From contig CAYFQE010000005.1 of the NCBI GenBank assembly GCA_964345235.1, positions 1-64,000 on the forward strand: DNA of 64,000 nucleotides. The letters are read 5' to 3'. Below the pieces are notes generated by a model. It was not told the DNA's origin. It worked only from the letters and a program-made list of their open reading frames with translations, and ran no database searches. The position numbers were made by a program, and so were the translations under genes. Shown here piece by piece: positions 1-8,368 of this stretch (the stretch's first letter is position 1; the number at the start of each line of letters is the position of its first letter). The DNA is from Scatomorpha sp964345235. GTDB lineage: Bacteria; Bacillota; Clostridia; Oscillospirales; Oscillospiraceae.

Positions 1-227
1 GGGGTTCGAATCAATAGAATTCTTCGCTTATGGATGAGGAAGAAAATTATTTTTAGAAAATCCTCAACTAATGTGTTCTACCAAGGCTATAAGGTGAGAG
101 GAAAAATAATCCCCCAATAAAAGCATAGTTTTTCTCTCACTGCTCCTTGACAACTGAATATCCCGAAATGCAAGAGATACTTCAAGCAGAATATGCCGAA
201 TTTTTCAGGAATTATAAATCCCTATCT

Positions 228-255
228 GACCGCTCCTAATGCGGTGCTTTTTTAT
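228..255 (+). terminator. Probable intrinsic terminator
   Basis: A short stem ACCGC (229-233) pairs with GCGGT (241-245) around a 7-base loop and is followed two bases later by a run of six T. The 5 bp stem is weak but the T tract is good. It would end any plus-strand transcript entering from the left edge. Confidence 0.45.
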
Positions 256-387
256 TTATAAACTTTTATTGTCCTTATAAATGAAAACTTCTAATCTAAT
301 TTTGAATTCTTCGTCATTTATGAATAAGTTTCATGTATAAATCAAATAAATTTATTAATAGGTGTGGATATCTGCTTTTTTTGTCTA

Positions 388-393
388 TATAAT
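388..393 (+). promoter_or_regulatory. Probable -10 box of putP
   Basis: A perfect TATAAT lies 33 bases upstream of the putP start codon. No convincing -35 hexamer is found at 16-18 bases, so the promoter may need an activator. The gene has a strong ribosome binding site (AAGGAGGAG, about 410-418). Confidence 0.45.
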
Positions 394-425
394 TAAGGAC
401 AAATCACACTTAAGGAGGAGCGAAC

Positions 426-1982
426 ATGGATAATTTATTAGTATCATTGGCAATGTTCTGCTACATGGTCGTAATAATCGGCATCGGTTTCTATTATGCA
501 AAAAAATCCCATGAAAGTACCAATCACTATTTCTTGGGAGGACGGTCCCTGGGCCCGTATGTTACGGCAATGAGTGCGGAAGCTTCTGATATGAGCGGTT
601 GGCTCCTCATGGGTCTGCCCGGTGTAGCCTATTTCACGGGAATTACAGACGCCTTTTGGACAGCCTTGGGCTTGGGAGTCGGCACCTATGTGAACTGGCT
701 TATCGTGGCAAAAAGACTTCGTGTGTACTCCCATATTGCCGGAGACAGCATCACTGTTCCCGACTTTTTCTCAAATCGATTCAGAGAGAAAAACAAAACC
801 ATCATGAGCATAGCCGCAATGTTTATTTTAATCTTCTTCACGGTCTACGCTTCCAGTTGCTTTGTCACTGTGGGTAAGCTTTTCAATGTATTATTCGGAT
901 TCGACTACATTTACATGATGATAGCCGGAGCAATTTTTGTTATTGTTTACACTTTTATCGGCGGTTTTCTTGCGGAATCGGTATCGGACTTTATGCAGTC
1001 AATTGTCATGATTGTTGCCCTGGTTGCCGTATTTACTGTCGGTGTAGTTGCCGCGGGAGGAACGGGAAATGTAATCGTTAATTTAAAGCAATTCCCGGGA
1101 TTTTTGGAATTTTTCGGAATTGCGCAACCCGTTATGGTTGACGGGGTTCAGCAAGTGTCCAACAATCTCCCCGTGTTCGCAAACGAGGCGGGAAGCTACG
1201 GTTTTCTTACAATTTTGTCAACCTTGTCGTGGGGTTTGGGCTATTTCGGCATACCACAAGTGCTTCTTCGTTTCATGGCAATCCGTGACCCTAACGAGAT
1301 TAAGGTTTCAAGAAGGGCCGCAACTGTGTGGGTGTTTATCTCGTTATCGGCGGCTGTGCTTATCGGTATGGTTGGCCGTGCGCTGTATCCGACAGCACTG
1401 TTGACCGTTTCCTCCTCGGAAAGCATATTTATTCACATGGCAGGCAATTTGATGCCGCCTTTCCTGGCCGGTATTATGATGGCCGGAATATTGGCAGCCA
1501 CCATAAGCTCCTCTGACTCTTATCTTCTGATTGCATCTTCCGCTGTTGCAAAAAACTTTTATCACGGGATATTTAATAAGGATGCATCCGATTCTCAGGT
1601 AATGAGGCTCTCGAAAATAACCCTCATTCTGATTTCTATTGTTGCCATGCTTCTGGCTTTAGACGACCAGTCGGTAATTTTCCAAATTGTTTCCTTTGCA
1701 TGGGCGGGATTCGGCGCTACCTTCGGACCTTTAATGCTTTTCTCTCTTTTCTGGAAAAATGCCACAAGAGAAGGTGCGATTGCAGGTATGCTGACAGGCG
1801 GAATTATGGTTTTTGTTTGGAAACTGCTCCTTAAACCTATGGGCGGAATCTTCGGTATTTATGAATTGCTCCCCGCATTCTTGCTCTCTTCACTCGCAAT
1901 TTTTGTTGTATCCAACACGACAAAAAAGGATCCCGAGGTTTTGGCGGACTATGACCTGGTTATGAAAGAGCTTAAAGAATAG
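426..1982 (+). CDS. putP: Sodium/proline symporter PutP (SSS family)
   Basis: The 518-residue polytopic membrane protein has the length and about 13 hydrophobic segments expected of PutP-type sodium:solute symporters. The PutP signature around residues 51-66 is conserved, including D55 and S57, which in E. coli PutP take part in sodium binding. A strong Shine-Dalgarno sequence precedes the ATG. By family the protein imports L-proline with sodium across the cytoplasmic membrane. In an anaerobe proline may serve as osmolyte or as Stickland electron acceptor, but nothing nearby shows which. The gene is monocistronic, with its own -10 element and a strong terminator directly after it. Substrate is inferred from overall similarity; related SSS members carry other solutes. 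Confidence 0.9.
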   Translation: MDNLLVSLAMFCYMVVIIGIGFYYAKKSHESTNHYFLGGRSLGPYVTAMSAEASDMSGWLLMGLPGVAYFTGITDAFWTALGLGVGTYVNWLIVAKRLRVYSHIAGDSITVPDFFSNRFREKNKTIMSIAAMFILIFFTVYASSCFVTVGKLFNVLFGFDYIYMMIAGAIFVIVYTFIGGFLAESVSDFMQSIVMIVALVAVFTVGVVAAGGTGNVIVNLKQFPGFLEFFGIAQPVMVDGVQQVSNNLPVFANEAGSYGFLTILSTLSWGLGYFGIPQVLLRFMAIRDPNEIKVSRRAATVWVFISLSAAVLIGMVGRALYPTALLTVSSSESIFIHMAGNLMPPFLAGIMMAGILAATISSSDSYLLIASSAVAKNFYHGIFNKDASDSQVMRLSKITLILISIVAMLLALDDQSVIFQIVSFAWAGFGATFGPLMLFSLFWKNATREGAIAGMLTGGIMVFVWKLLLKPMGGIFGIYELLPAFLLSSLAIFVVSNTTKKDPEVLADYDLVMKELKE

Positions 1983-2000
1983 ATTTAAACACATAAGTTT

Positions 2001-2035
2001 CTGGGTGGAAAGCTTGATTTTCCACCCAGAATTTT
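2001..2035 (+). terminator. Intrinsic terminator of putP
   Basis: A perfect 11 bp stem (2001-2011 with 2019-2029) closes a 7-base loop and is followed by an AT-rich tract with five consecutive T. It lies 19 bases after the putP stop codon. Confidence 0.85.
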
Positions 2036-2079
2036 TATTTGTTTGACCGGCTTAAAATGTTATAATACTTTTGATAATT

Positions 2080-2121
2080 AAAAAAATATAGCTCCGCCGG
2101 AAGTTAAATTCCTTCGGAGCT
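2080..2121 (-). terminator. Intrinsic terminator of the ABC exporter operon
   Basis: On the minus strand AGCTCCG (2121-2115) pairs with CGGAGCT (2096-2090), with an inner GGAA/TTCC pairing, and is followed by a T-rich run (2088-2080). It starts a few bases after the stop codon of the small gene ending at 2127. Confidence 0.8.
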
Positions 2122-2126
2122 GTGGT

Positions 2127-2378
2127 TTATCTTTTATGCTTTTGTTTCCGCTTTTCGATTATGCCTCGGTCTATCTCGCGAATGATATCGCTTAAAGACT
2201 GATTGTTTTTAAGGCAATAGGCGTAGAGCCGCTCGCCCCTCACTTGCAAAAAAGGGCCGAAATCGAGCAGGGGAAGTAAAAAATCATAGCCGAATCTTTC
2301 GATATAATCGGCTGTACTATTAAGCCCTGCCGCCCTGAACTCCTCGGGGCCGTTTTTTACATTGAAAGGGTTTGACAT
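2127..2378 (-). CDS. Small uncharacterised protein, co-transcribed with an ABC exporter
   Basis: I do not recognise this 83-residue protein. It has no signal peptide or membrane segment. The middle is rich in aromatic and Leu residues, with a Phe-Gly-Tyr-Asp-Phe stretch around residue 30, and the C-terminus is very basic (many Lys and Arg in the last 15 residues). The ATG lies one base after the permease stop codon, with a GGAG about 10 bases upstream. A strong terminator follows, so it is the last gene of the exporter operon. Its place suggests a transporter accessory role, but nothing in the sequence shows one. Confidence 0.65.
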   Translation of the reverse strand: MSNPFNVKNGPEEFRAAGLNSTADYIERFGYDFLLPLLDFGPFLQVRGERLYAYCLKNNQSLSDIIREIDRGIIEKRKQKHKR

Positions 2379-2379
2379 T

Positions 2380-3966
2380 TTATCTGTACTCCGTATTTTG
2401 CAAGATGTTGCGGCTTAGGAAGATATATAGCGCAGAGACTAATAAGCTCCAGGCCGCAATGATGAAAAAGGCAAGCGCTGTGGCGCTCATGTCTATAACC
2501 TCTGCGGCAATAACACCCAGAACAACTCCCGGCGCAACGGAGATTGCCGCGGCGAAGAAATATAATATAATGAGCAAGGCTTTCATGTTGGCAAAGGCAT
2601 TTCCCAAAAATCTGTCTATGGTAAGATTTAGCGAGAGTAGCAGAATATTTGTACTCGTTATAAGAAATATGAACGAAATCGTTTCTAAAACGGAGAGCTT
2701 TTGTATGATGCCCACCGGAACCGCGATTAAAATTGCCACCAACGGATATTTTCGGATGGTTTCCATCATGCCCCAAAGTAGTTTTTTAAACGGTTTTTCG
2801 GGTATGAGATAGATATAGTGAGATTGAAGCTCAACTAGGAGCCTGCCCATGGCTACGCTGAAAATCTGCATGTAAAACACCATGGCCGCCACGGCGATTA
2901 CTCCCGCCTCGTCTCTCATGAAATAGGAAAATGCGGCTGCAAACGCGGCAAAGAACAAATCCGTCCAGCTCAAAATAAATGGGTTTTTCCTGCGGTTTTC
3001 CACTTTGTGTTTATAGTAGAGGGCAGAGGCTCCGCTGCCTTTATTGAGACCCGTTTTTTCGGAAATAAGCTTTTTCCCGAGTCCGATTTTTACAGCTTTA
3101 TCTTTTACTTTTCCGCGTTTGGCTTCTTCCGCACGGTTAAAGTTGGTTTCGGTCGAGACGAGGACATCCTCATAGTAGTCGTTTCTGCCTGTTTTTATAA
3201 GTCTTACCCCAAGCAGGAAAATGATGAGCCAAAGCGCAAAGAAAGCGATAGTTAAAATGTAGTTTTTCGTGATAATACCGTAGGCAACGGCTGTGAGCCA
3301 GCCGCTTATTGGAAATAAAAACACGGGAAGCGAGGTTGAAACCCGAGATGCAAAATCCAAAATGCTCCCGCCGCTTATGGCGAAGCTCGCAAATAAATAT
3401 GCCGACAGCGCCGCGCATATTCCGATGAATATGCCTTTAAACAGTTTTTTGCGCTTTTCGTTTCCTGCAGAAAAAATATATATAAGCATGCTGCAAAGCT
3501 GCGAGCTTAAAAGCAAAAGCGCAAAAACCAGAATTATTATGACAAGATGGACTATGCTTATGCCGAAGCTCTCACTCATCCAGCTATACTGAAAAAGTAG
3601 GAAGAAATGTAAAATAATATAGCTAACAAGCTGCCAAATCATGCCGTAGAAAAGAACGCTTATCGAGTTTATCGGCGCAGTGAACAGCAGGTTTACATCC
3701 GGCATTTTAAAGAGAGTGCTCCCCTGCTGAAAGCCCTGATATATAATCAAAAGAGCATTCAGCGTATAGAACAGGAAAATTATTCCCGAAAGGAGAGCTT
3801 TGTTTTGAAGCCCCGGAACAGCTATATTCTGCTTTCCGCTCAAAACAATTGTAAAAATCAGCATTGAGCAGATAAAAACAATGAAAATGAGCTGCGCGGG
3901 TTTTCTGAGTATATTCAAAAAGCCGTTTTTTATTTTTTTGAAGCTTAGATATACAAGCGGGCTCAT
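2380..3966 (-). CDS. ABC transporter permease (ABC exporter family)
   Basis: This 528-residue protein has many hydrophobic helices, in clusters near residues 25-70, 95-220, 235-255 and 330-520, separated by one basic cytoplasmic stretch (about 260-325). That layout resembles the large membrane subunits of Bacillota ABC exporters. The start codon overlaps the stop of the ATPase gene by four bases (ATGA), so the two are translationally coupled and form one transporter. The substrate cannot be read from sequence. No extracytoplasmic binding protein is present, so export is more likely than import. Confidence 0.75.
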   Translation of the reverse strand: MSPLVYLSFKKIKNGFLNILRKPAQLIFIVFICSMLIFTIVLSGKQNIAVPGLQNKALLSGIIFLFYTLNALLIIYQGFQQGSTLFKMPDVNLLFTAPINSISVLFYGMIWQLVSYIILHFFLLFQYSWMSESFGISIVHLVIIILVFALLLLSSQLCSMLIYIFSAGNEKRKKLFKGIFIGICAALSAYLFASFAISGGSILDFASRVSTSLPVFLFPISGWLTAVAYGIITKNYILTIAFFALWLIIFLLGVRLIKTGRNDYYEDVLVSTETNFNRAEEAKRGKVKDKAVKIGLGKKLISEKTGLNKGSGASALYYKHKVENRRKNPFILSWTDLFFAAFAAAFSYFMRDEAGVIAVAAMVFYMQIFSVAMGRLLVELQSHYIYLIPEKPFKKLLWGMMETIRKYPLVAILIAVPVGIIQKLSVLETISFIFLITSTNILLLSLNLTIDRFLGNAFANMKALLIILYFFAAAISVAPGVVLGVIAAEVIDMSATALAFFIIAAWSLLVSALYIFLSRNILQNTEYR

Positions 3967-4676
3967 ACCTCGGCACCGCCCTCGGTAATCTCGAAGAAGA
4001 GCTGTTCCAAGCCCTCTTGAGCCGCTTCTTCAGAGCTTTGCTTAGAGGCTAAAATTTTGCCCTCTTTCATGATGTGCGCCACATCCCAATACTCGCCTAT
4101 TGTGTCGAGCATGTGAGTGGATATGAGCACAGCTTTTCCGCTCGCTTTAAGTTCCGTGAAGATGAGCTTGATTTCTTTAATTGCATGCGGGTCGAGGCCG
4201 ACAAAGGGCTCGTCGAAGACAATTACCTCGGGTCTGGGAATGAGCGCGCAGGCTATCGAGAGCTTTTGCTGCATTCCCTTGGAAAGCTCGCTTCCCAATC
4301 TGTTTTCTTTGTCTTTAAGCTCAAAGCGCTCTAAGAGCTCATCGCCGTAGCCGTCGTCCTCTACCTTATATGCCCTTCTTATAAACTCCAAGTGCTCTTT
4401 AACGGTGAGCAGATCGTAAACTGCGGGCATTTCGGGCACATAGCCCAAACGCTTTTTTGCCTCTACGCTCTTATTGTCGAAAGAGCAGAGTTCTATTTTG
4501 CCCTCGAATCTTAAAAGTCCCGCTATTGATTTTATTATTGTCGATTTTCCGGCGCCGTTCGGCCCTAAAAGCGCCGCAATTTCGCCCTCGTGAACCGAAA
4601 AACTTATATTGTCTACGGCCTTTGTTCTGCCATAGTTCTTGCTGACATTTTGGATTATTAAAAGCTCTTTTGACAT
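3963..4676 (-). CDS. ABC transporter ATP-binding protein
   Basis: This 237-residue nucleotide-binding domain has a Walker A P-loop (GPNGAGKST, residues 38-46), an ABC signature of the LSKGMQQK type, a Walker B ending in DEP and an H-loop in an ISTHML context. The signature with KGM is typical of export-type (ABC-2/CcmA-like) ATPases. It energises the permease encoded by the next gene, which it overlaps by four bases. The ribosome binding site is weak. The gene is first in its operon, behind a candidate promoter whose -10 sits between two GGCGCGCC palindromes. Confidence 0.85.
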   Translation of the reverse strand: MSKELLIIQNVSKNYGRTKAVDNISFSVHEGEIAALLGPNGAGKSTIIKSIAGLLRFEGKIELCSFDNKSVEAKKRLGYVPEMPAVYDLLTVKEHLEFIRRAYKVEDDGYGDELLERFELKDKENRLGSELSKGMQQKLSIACALIPRPEVIVFDEPFVGLDPHAIKEIKLIFTELKASGKAVLISTHMLDTIGEYWDVAHIMKEGKILASKQSSEEAAQEGLEQLFFEITEGGAEV

Positions 4677-4716
4677 GTTTTGCTCGCTTTCATTTTTCTT
4701 ATTTTACTACGCCGAA

Positions 4717-4746
4717 GGCGCGCCCTTATTATAGCACAGGCGCGCC
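4717..4746 (-). promoter_or_regulatory. Candidate promoter flanked by twin GGCGCGCC palindromes
   Basis: Two identical 8 bp palindromes (4717-4724 and 4739-4746) lie 22 bp centre to centre, about two helical turns. Between them, on the minus strand, is TATAAT (4733-4728) preceded by TGC, an extended -10 pattern. The arrangement could be a regulated promoter for the ABC exporter. The two palindromes can also pair as an 8 bp stem after htrA, but no T tract follows on the minus strand. Confidence 0.45.
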
Positions 4747-4776
4747 TCTGTCGCTTTATTTTTTTTGATTTTTATC

Positions 4777-6087
4777 TCAGTAAATCTTGCTGCTGTCTGT
4801 GAGTTTTACGGTGACTTCAAAAGTCTTTCCTTCTCGGAATATCTCGAACTTCAGTTCGTCGCCGACTTTTTTGCCCTCGATATGCTTTAGAACATCGTTT
4901 GTCTCTTTTACCTTTTCTCCGTTTACCGAAACCAAGACATCACCGACTTTTATACCCTGCTTTTCGGCATCGGAGCCTTTTGAAACCTTGCTTATATAGA
5001 GTCCTTCGGGGAGCTTATATTGCTTTGCCGCCTCTTCGGGTATGATTCCGACAGTTATGCCGATAACGGGTCTTCCGACAACCTCACCGTTTTGCAGAAT
5101 TGAATTCACCATGGGCTCGATAACCTTAACAGGTATGGCAAAGCCTATGCCCTCTACGCCATTTGCGGATATCATCTTCATGTTTGTAACTCCGACGACC
5201 TGACCGTACATATTTATTAAAGCTCCTCCGGAATTGCCTTCGTTGATGGCGGCGTTGGTCTGCAAAAGAGTCATTCTGTGTCCGTTGTGGCTTATGTCTC
5301 TTGAAATTGCCGAGACTATGCCGTCGGTCATTGTGAGCTTGAGCTCCTGCCCCAAGGGGTTCCCTATGGCAACTACTCTGTCGCCCTCGACGGGACTTTG
5401 CGCCGCAAACTCTGCGGCGGTAAGGTCGCTTGCCTCTATTTTTAAAACTGCGAGGTCACTGATGTTGTCGGTTCCGACGAGGGAAGCCTCGAAGCTTTTA
5501 TTGTCGTAGGTGCTCACCGTAACCGATTCCGCGCCGGCTATGACATGGGCGTTTGTAATAATGTAGCCGTCGGAACTCATGATTATTCCACTTCCCCAGC
5601 TCATGCCTATTCCGGTTTTTGTACTCACCGAAACAATATATTTCACGCATTTTTTATAAATCTCCTGAAGACTCAGCTCTTCGCCTTCGGGCGTGGGTAC
5701 AGTGTTTAGACTTATGTCGGTCTCGGGTTTATGCCTCTTTACACTGTCTTTTGGAGTCTCTGACAACGACGGGTCTATTTCCGCATAGAAACGGTCGAAG
5801 AAGTCTTTAAAATCGTCTTCGAACTGCTCGTTGGGATTTTGCGGATTTGCCGGTATTTTCGGAACAGTCTCTTCCATCTTGGAAGGGGGCAGAGCTTCTT
5901 TCTTTATGCTTATCGAGTAAATAAAAGAGCTCAGTATTATCGTCAATGCCAGCAAGGCCGCTATTATTCTTTTATATTTGCGGTCGCCTTTATTTCCTGT
6001 ATCGGGAGCGGCGGCTTCGACTCTTTTGGGTTCGACTTCATAGGAAGTGTTGTACCAAGAGTATTCGCTATTGTCTTGAAATTCCAT
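4777..6087 (-). CDS. htrA: Membrane-anchored HtrA/DegP-family serine protease
   Basis: The 436-residue protein has a short cytoplasmic N-terminus, one membrane segment (about residues 40-60), an acidic/proline linker, a trypsin-like protease domain and one PDZ domain (about 345-425). The catalytic triad is intact: H181 (TNAHV), D211 (DNISDLAVL) and S286 (GNSGGAL). This matches the Gram-positive HtrA/YkdA type, which degrades misfolded proteins at the outer face of the membrane. The single PDZ is usual for Gram-positive members. The gene follows an OmpR-type regulator by 30 bases and two lipoprotein genes, suggesting an envelope-stress unit. A ribosome binding site (AGGTG) lies five bases before the ATG. 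Confidence 0.92.
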   Translation of the reverse strand: MEFQDNSEYSWYNTSYEVEPKRVEAAAPDTGNKGDRKYKRIIAALLALTIILSSFIYSISIKKEALPPSKMEETVPKIPANPQNPNEQFEDDFKDFFDRFYAEIDPSLSETPKDSVKRHKPETDISLNTVPTPEGEELSLQEIYKKCVKYIVSVSTKTGIGMSWGSGIIMSSDGYIITNAHVIAGAESVTVSTYDNKSFEASLVGTDNISDLAVLKIEASDLTAAEFAAQSPVEGDRVVAIGNPLGQELKLTMTDGIVSAISRDISHNGHRMTLLQTNAAINEGNSGGALINMYGQVVGVTNMKMISANGVEGIGFAIPVKVIEPMVNSILQNGEVVGRPVIGITVGIIPEEAAKQYKLPEGLYISKVSKGSDAEKQGIKVGDVLVSVNGEKVKETNDVLKHIEGKKVGDELKFEIFREGKTFEVTVKLTDSSKIY

Positions 6088-6117
6088 TTTTTCACCTGCT
6101 TTTTAGAAACTGTGAGC

Positions 6118-6801
6118 TCATTCCGAGAGCTCGAATTTATATCCTACGCCCCAGATCGTAGCCAAATCCCAGTCGTTGGAGGCTCCTCTCAGTTTTTCTC
6201 TGAGCCTCTTTATATGTACATCCACGGTTCTGGAGTCGCCGTAGAAGTTGAAGCCCCACACCTCGTCTAAAAGTTGGGTTCGTGTGAAAACCTTGTTCGG
6301 GTGGGAAGCCAAGTAGTAGAGCAGCTCGATTTCTTTGGGCGGGGTTGGAACAACAATACCGCTTACTTTGAGCGTGTAGGAATCGAGGTCGATGCTCAAA
6401 TTCTCGAACATAAGAACTTTGTTCTCTTTTATATAAGAAGTTCCGACTCTCCTGAGTACTGCGCGCATTCTTGCCATGAGTTCCTCGGGTTCGAACGGCT
6501 TTGTTAGATAGTCATCTGCGCCCAAATTTAAGCCCAAGAGTTTTTCCTTGAGTTCTTTTTTCTCGCCGAGCATTATTATGGGCACATCCGATTCTTTTCG
6601 TATGCTCCTGCAAAGCTCAAAGCCGCTTATATCGGGCAAAGAGCTTCCCAGAAAAACTATATCGGGAGCCTCTTCCCTTAAAAGCTTTAATCCGTCCGCA
6701 GCGTTTTCGGCCGCAAGCGTTTTGAAGCCCTCTATGGCAAGATATCTTTTAACAAGCTCGAGACTCGTCCTGTTCTCTTCGATAACAAGAGCCGAGTTCA
6801 A
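6118..6801 (-). CDS. OmpR-family response regulator with degenerate receiver
   Basis: The protein is 227 residues from a TTG preceded by GAGGAGG at eight bases; the longer frame upstream would run back into the preceding gene. Residues 1-115 are a receiver domain and about 128-227 a winged-helix Trans_reg_C domain. The receiver is atypical: the usual phospho-acceptor Asp is Gly (G52, in FLGSSLPD), the switch Thr/Ser is Gly (G79, in IIMLGE), and the acidic pair is E8/E9. The Lys of the TKPF motif (K101) remains. Family knowledge therefore points to a phosphorylation-independent regulator. No histidine kinase is encoded nearby. It sits between a WG-repeat lipoprotein gene and htrA, which it may control. 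Confidence 0.88.
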   Translation of the reverse strand: MNSALVIEENRTSLELVKRYLAIEGFKTLAAENAADGLKLLREEAPDIVFLGSSLPDISGFELCRSIRKESDVPIIMLGEKKELKEKLLGLNLGADDYLTKPFEPEELMARMRAVLRRVGTSYIKENKVLMFENLSIDLDSYTLKVSGIVVPTPPKEIELLYYLASHPNKVFTRTQLLDEVWGFNFYGDSRTVDVHIKRLREKLRGASNDWDLATIWGVGYKFELSE

Positions 6802-6824
6802 CTTTGCTTCCTCCTCATGCTCTA

Positions 6825-8363
6825 TTAATCCCCGGGCTCGGGAACCTCGCGAATGAGCCATGTTCCCTCGGAGTTTACCCAGCCGACAGAGAAGCCGTCG
6901 TAACAGAACACACAGCCGTTTGTGGGGTTAAACATAGGTCTTCCCTCCGCCGTCATTGCCATGTTTTCGGTCATGAGCCTGCCGTCGGAGCGGGTGAGTG
7001 TTTTTCCGTTTCGGACATAATAGCCCTCTATCACCTCGTCCCTCATAAGCTCGAGGTCTTCACCTATACTTATAACCTGACTGTCGGAGTTCATGGCCGC
7101 CATTTCGCCGTTGGCAAGTCTTACAAGCCAGATGCCGGGCACCGTATCTACAAGGGATGACGCTCCCGAGAGGAAAACCACATCGCCCGATTGATTCTTT
7201 GCCCAAATTCCTCCGCTTCCGGCGCTGTATATGCCCGTATTGCTCTCGGAAAAGGCGGCTTCGGCGCCCTTTAGTATGTACGGCTTGAAGTTTTCTTTGC
7301 TGAAGCATCTGCCGTCTACGGAAATATAGTCATTGTATATGATTAGCTCGGATGCTCCGGCATAAGTAGCCACAATTTTACACTCTCTGTTTAAAATACA
7401 GAGGTTGCCCTCGTAGCGCACAACCGAAATATCTCCGACATAGGGATAGGCCTCGGCAAAGGGTTCGGTGAAGGCGTATTCCCCGTTTTCTTTCATATAG
7501 CGCCAGTCGCCGCCTATGGCGACCACTCCCAGTCCGTCTCTGAATGGCTTGTTTTCGGTGTGGAAAGAGGGGAAATTGGCGTCCATATTTAAAACGCTTC
7601 CTCTACTATTCACATATCCCTTGCTTCCGTCTTGGAACACGACCTGAAAATATCCTTCGCCGTAGTTGGCCAAACTTGCGACCGAGCCCTGAAGGAACAT
7701 CCTTTTGGTTGCAAAGTTCTTTGAATCGAGAATTTCTTTGCCGTCGGGACCGATAACACGCGCCAGGTTGTTTTGCTCGTCGTATATTGCAAGTACTCCT
7801 ATGCTCATGGGTATGACTTCTTCATATTCAAACTCTGTAACCCAGCTTCCGTCCTCTGCCAAAAGCGCATATCTGAGCGCTTCTTTTTCGCTGTCGAATC
7901 GGGAGATTTTATAGATTCCCAAATCTATATAGTAGAGCTCGTCCTGATAGAAGAGTTTTTCGATATCCGTAAGCACCTCATCGAGAACTACTTCTCCGTT
8001 GGCCGTGAGCAGACCGTATTTTGAGCCGACACTCGAGCCATCGGAGGCAAAGAGTCTGTCGGAAACATAGGGCAAAAGATTGCCGTAGTCCTCGGAGGGC
8101 GTGAGCACATCTTGATATGCGCCCGTTAAGCGCCTGACGGTAACATCGGGAGCCACATAGCCGCTGAGCTTTGTTCTGTCGGTTATAACATTGTATTTGA
8201 GGGGGGACTCTTTGATTATTTGTCCCGTTTCGTCACTGTGCCTCGCTTCTTCAATGGCGGGATTAATATAGAGCTCTTTTATCACCTCTATATCATCTTT
8301 AAATCCGCAAGCGGAAAGCGGGAGCGCAAGAAGTAAAATTAAAATTGCAAAAGCTTTTTTCAT
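6825..8363 (-). CDS. WG-repeat lipoprotein
   Basis: The start is the ATG at 8363, with GAGGTGA just upstream; the longer in-frame extension is Arg-rich and lacks a start signal. The 512-residue product begins with Met-Lys-Lys and a hydrophobic core ending in a lipobox (LSACG, Cys about 20), so it should be anchored to the outer face of the membrane. The rest consists of recurring beta-rich units with Tyr/Trp-Val-Asn-x-x-Gly patterns (for example near residues 245 and 500), as in WG (KWG) repeat proteins, whose function is poorly known. It follows the PstS-like gene by five bases and ends just before the regulator. A sensing or scaffold role is only inference. Confidence 0.75.
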   Translation of the reverse strand: MKKAFAILILLLALPLSACGFKDDIEVIKELYINPAIEEARHSDETGQIIKESPLKYNVITDRTKLSGYVAPDVTVRRLTGAYQDVLTPSEDYGNLLPYVSDRLFASDGSSVGSKYGLLTANGEVVLDEVLTDIEKLFYQDELYYIDLGIYKISRFDSEKEALRYALLAEDGSWVTEFEYEEVIPMSIGVLAIYDEQNNLARVIGPDGKEILDSKNFATKRMFLQGSVASLANYGEGYFQVVFQDGSKGYVNSRGSVLNMDANFPSFHTENKPFRDGLGVVAIGGDWRYMKENGEYAFTEPFAEAYPYVGDISVVRYEGNLCILNRECKIVATYAGASELIIYNDYISVDGRCFSKENFKPYILKGAEAAFSESNTGIYSAGSGGIWAKNQSGDVVFLSGASSLVDTVPGIWLVRLANGEMAAMNSDSQVISIGEDLELMRDEVIEGYYVRNGKTLTRSDGRLMTENMAMTAEGRPMFNPTNGCVFCYDGFSVGWVNSEGTWLIREVPEPGD

Positions 8364-8368
8364 CTTCG

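Larger units (their letters stand above)
1..425. other. Upstream non-coding stretch with possible gene debris
   Basis: No intact gene is visible. A short open stretch (129-239, plus) reads protein-like from a TTG at 147 to a TAA at 237 (about 30 codons, Glu/Tyr/Phe rich), but it is preceded by a stop and lacks a ribosome binding site, so it may be the tail of a decayed gene. A hairpin with a T tract follows at about 228-255. From 256 to 387 the sequence is AT-rich with nothing recognisable before the putP promoter region. Confidence 0.35.

Noticed and set aside
1..15. GGGGTTCGAATC, similar to a tRNA T arm
   Set aside because: The following bases do not pair to complete a T stem or acceptor stem, so no tRNA end is supported.
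2043..2066. TTGACC and TATAAT resembling a plus-strand promoter after putP
   Set aside because: The spacer is only 12 bases and no plus-strand gene follows; the region downstream is the terminator of the opposite operon.
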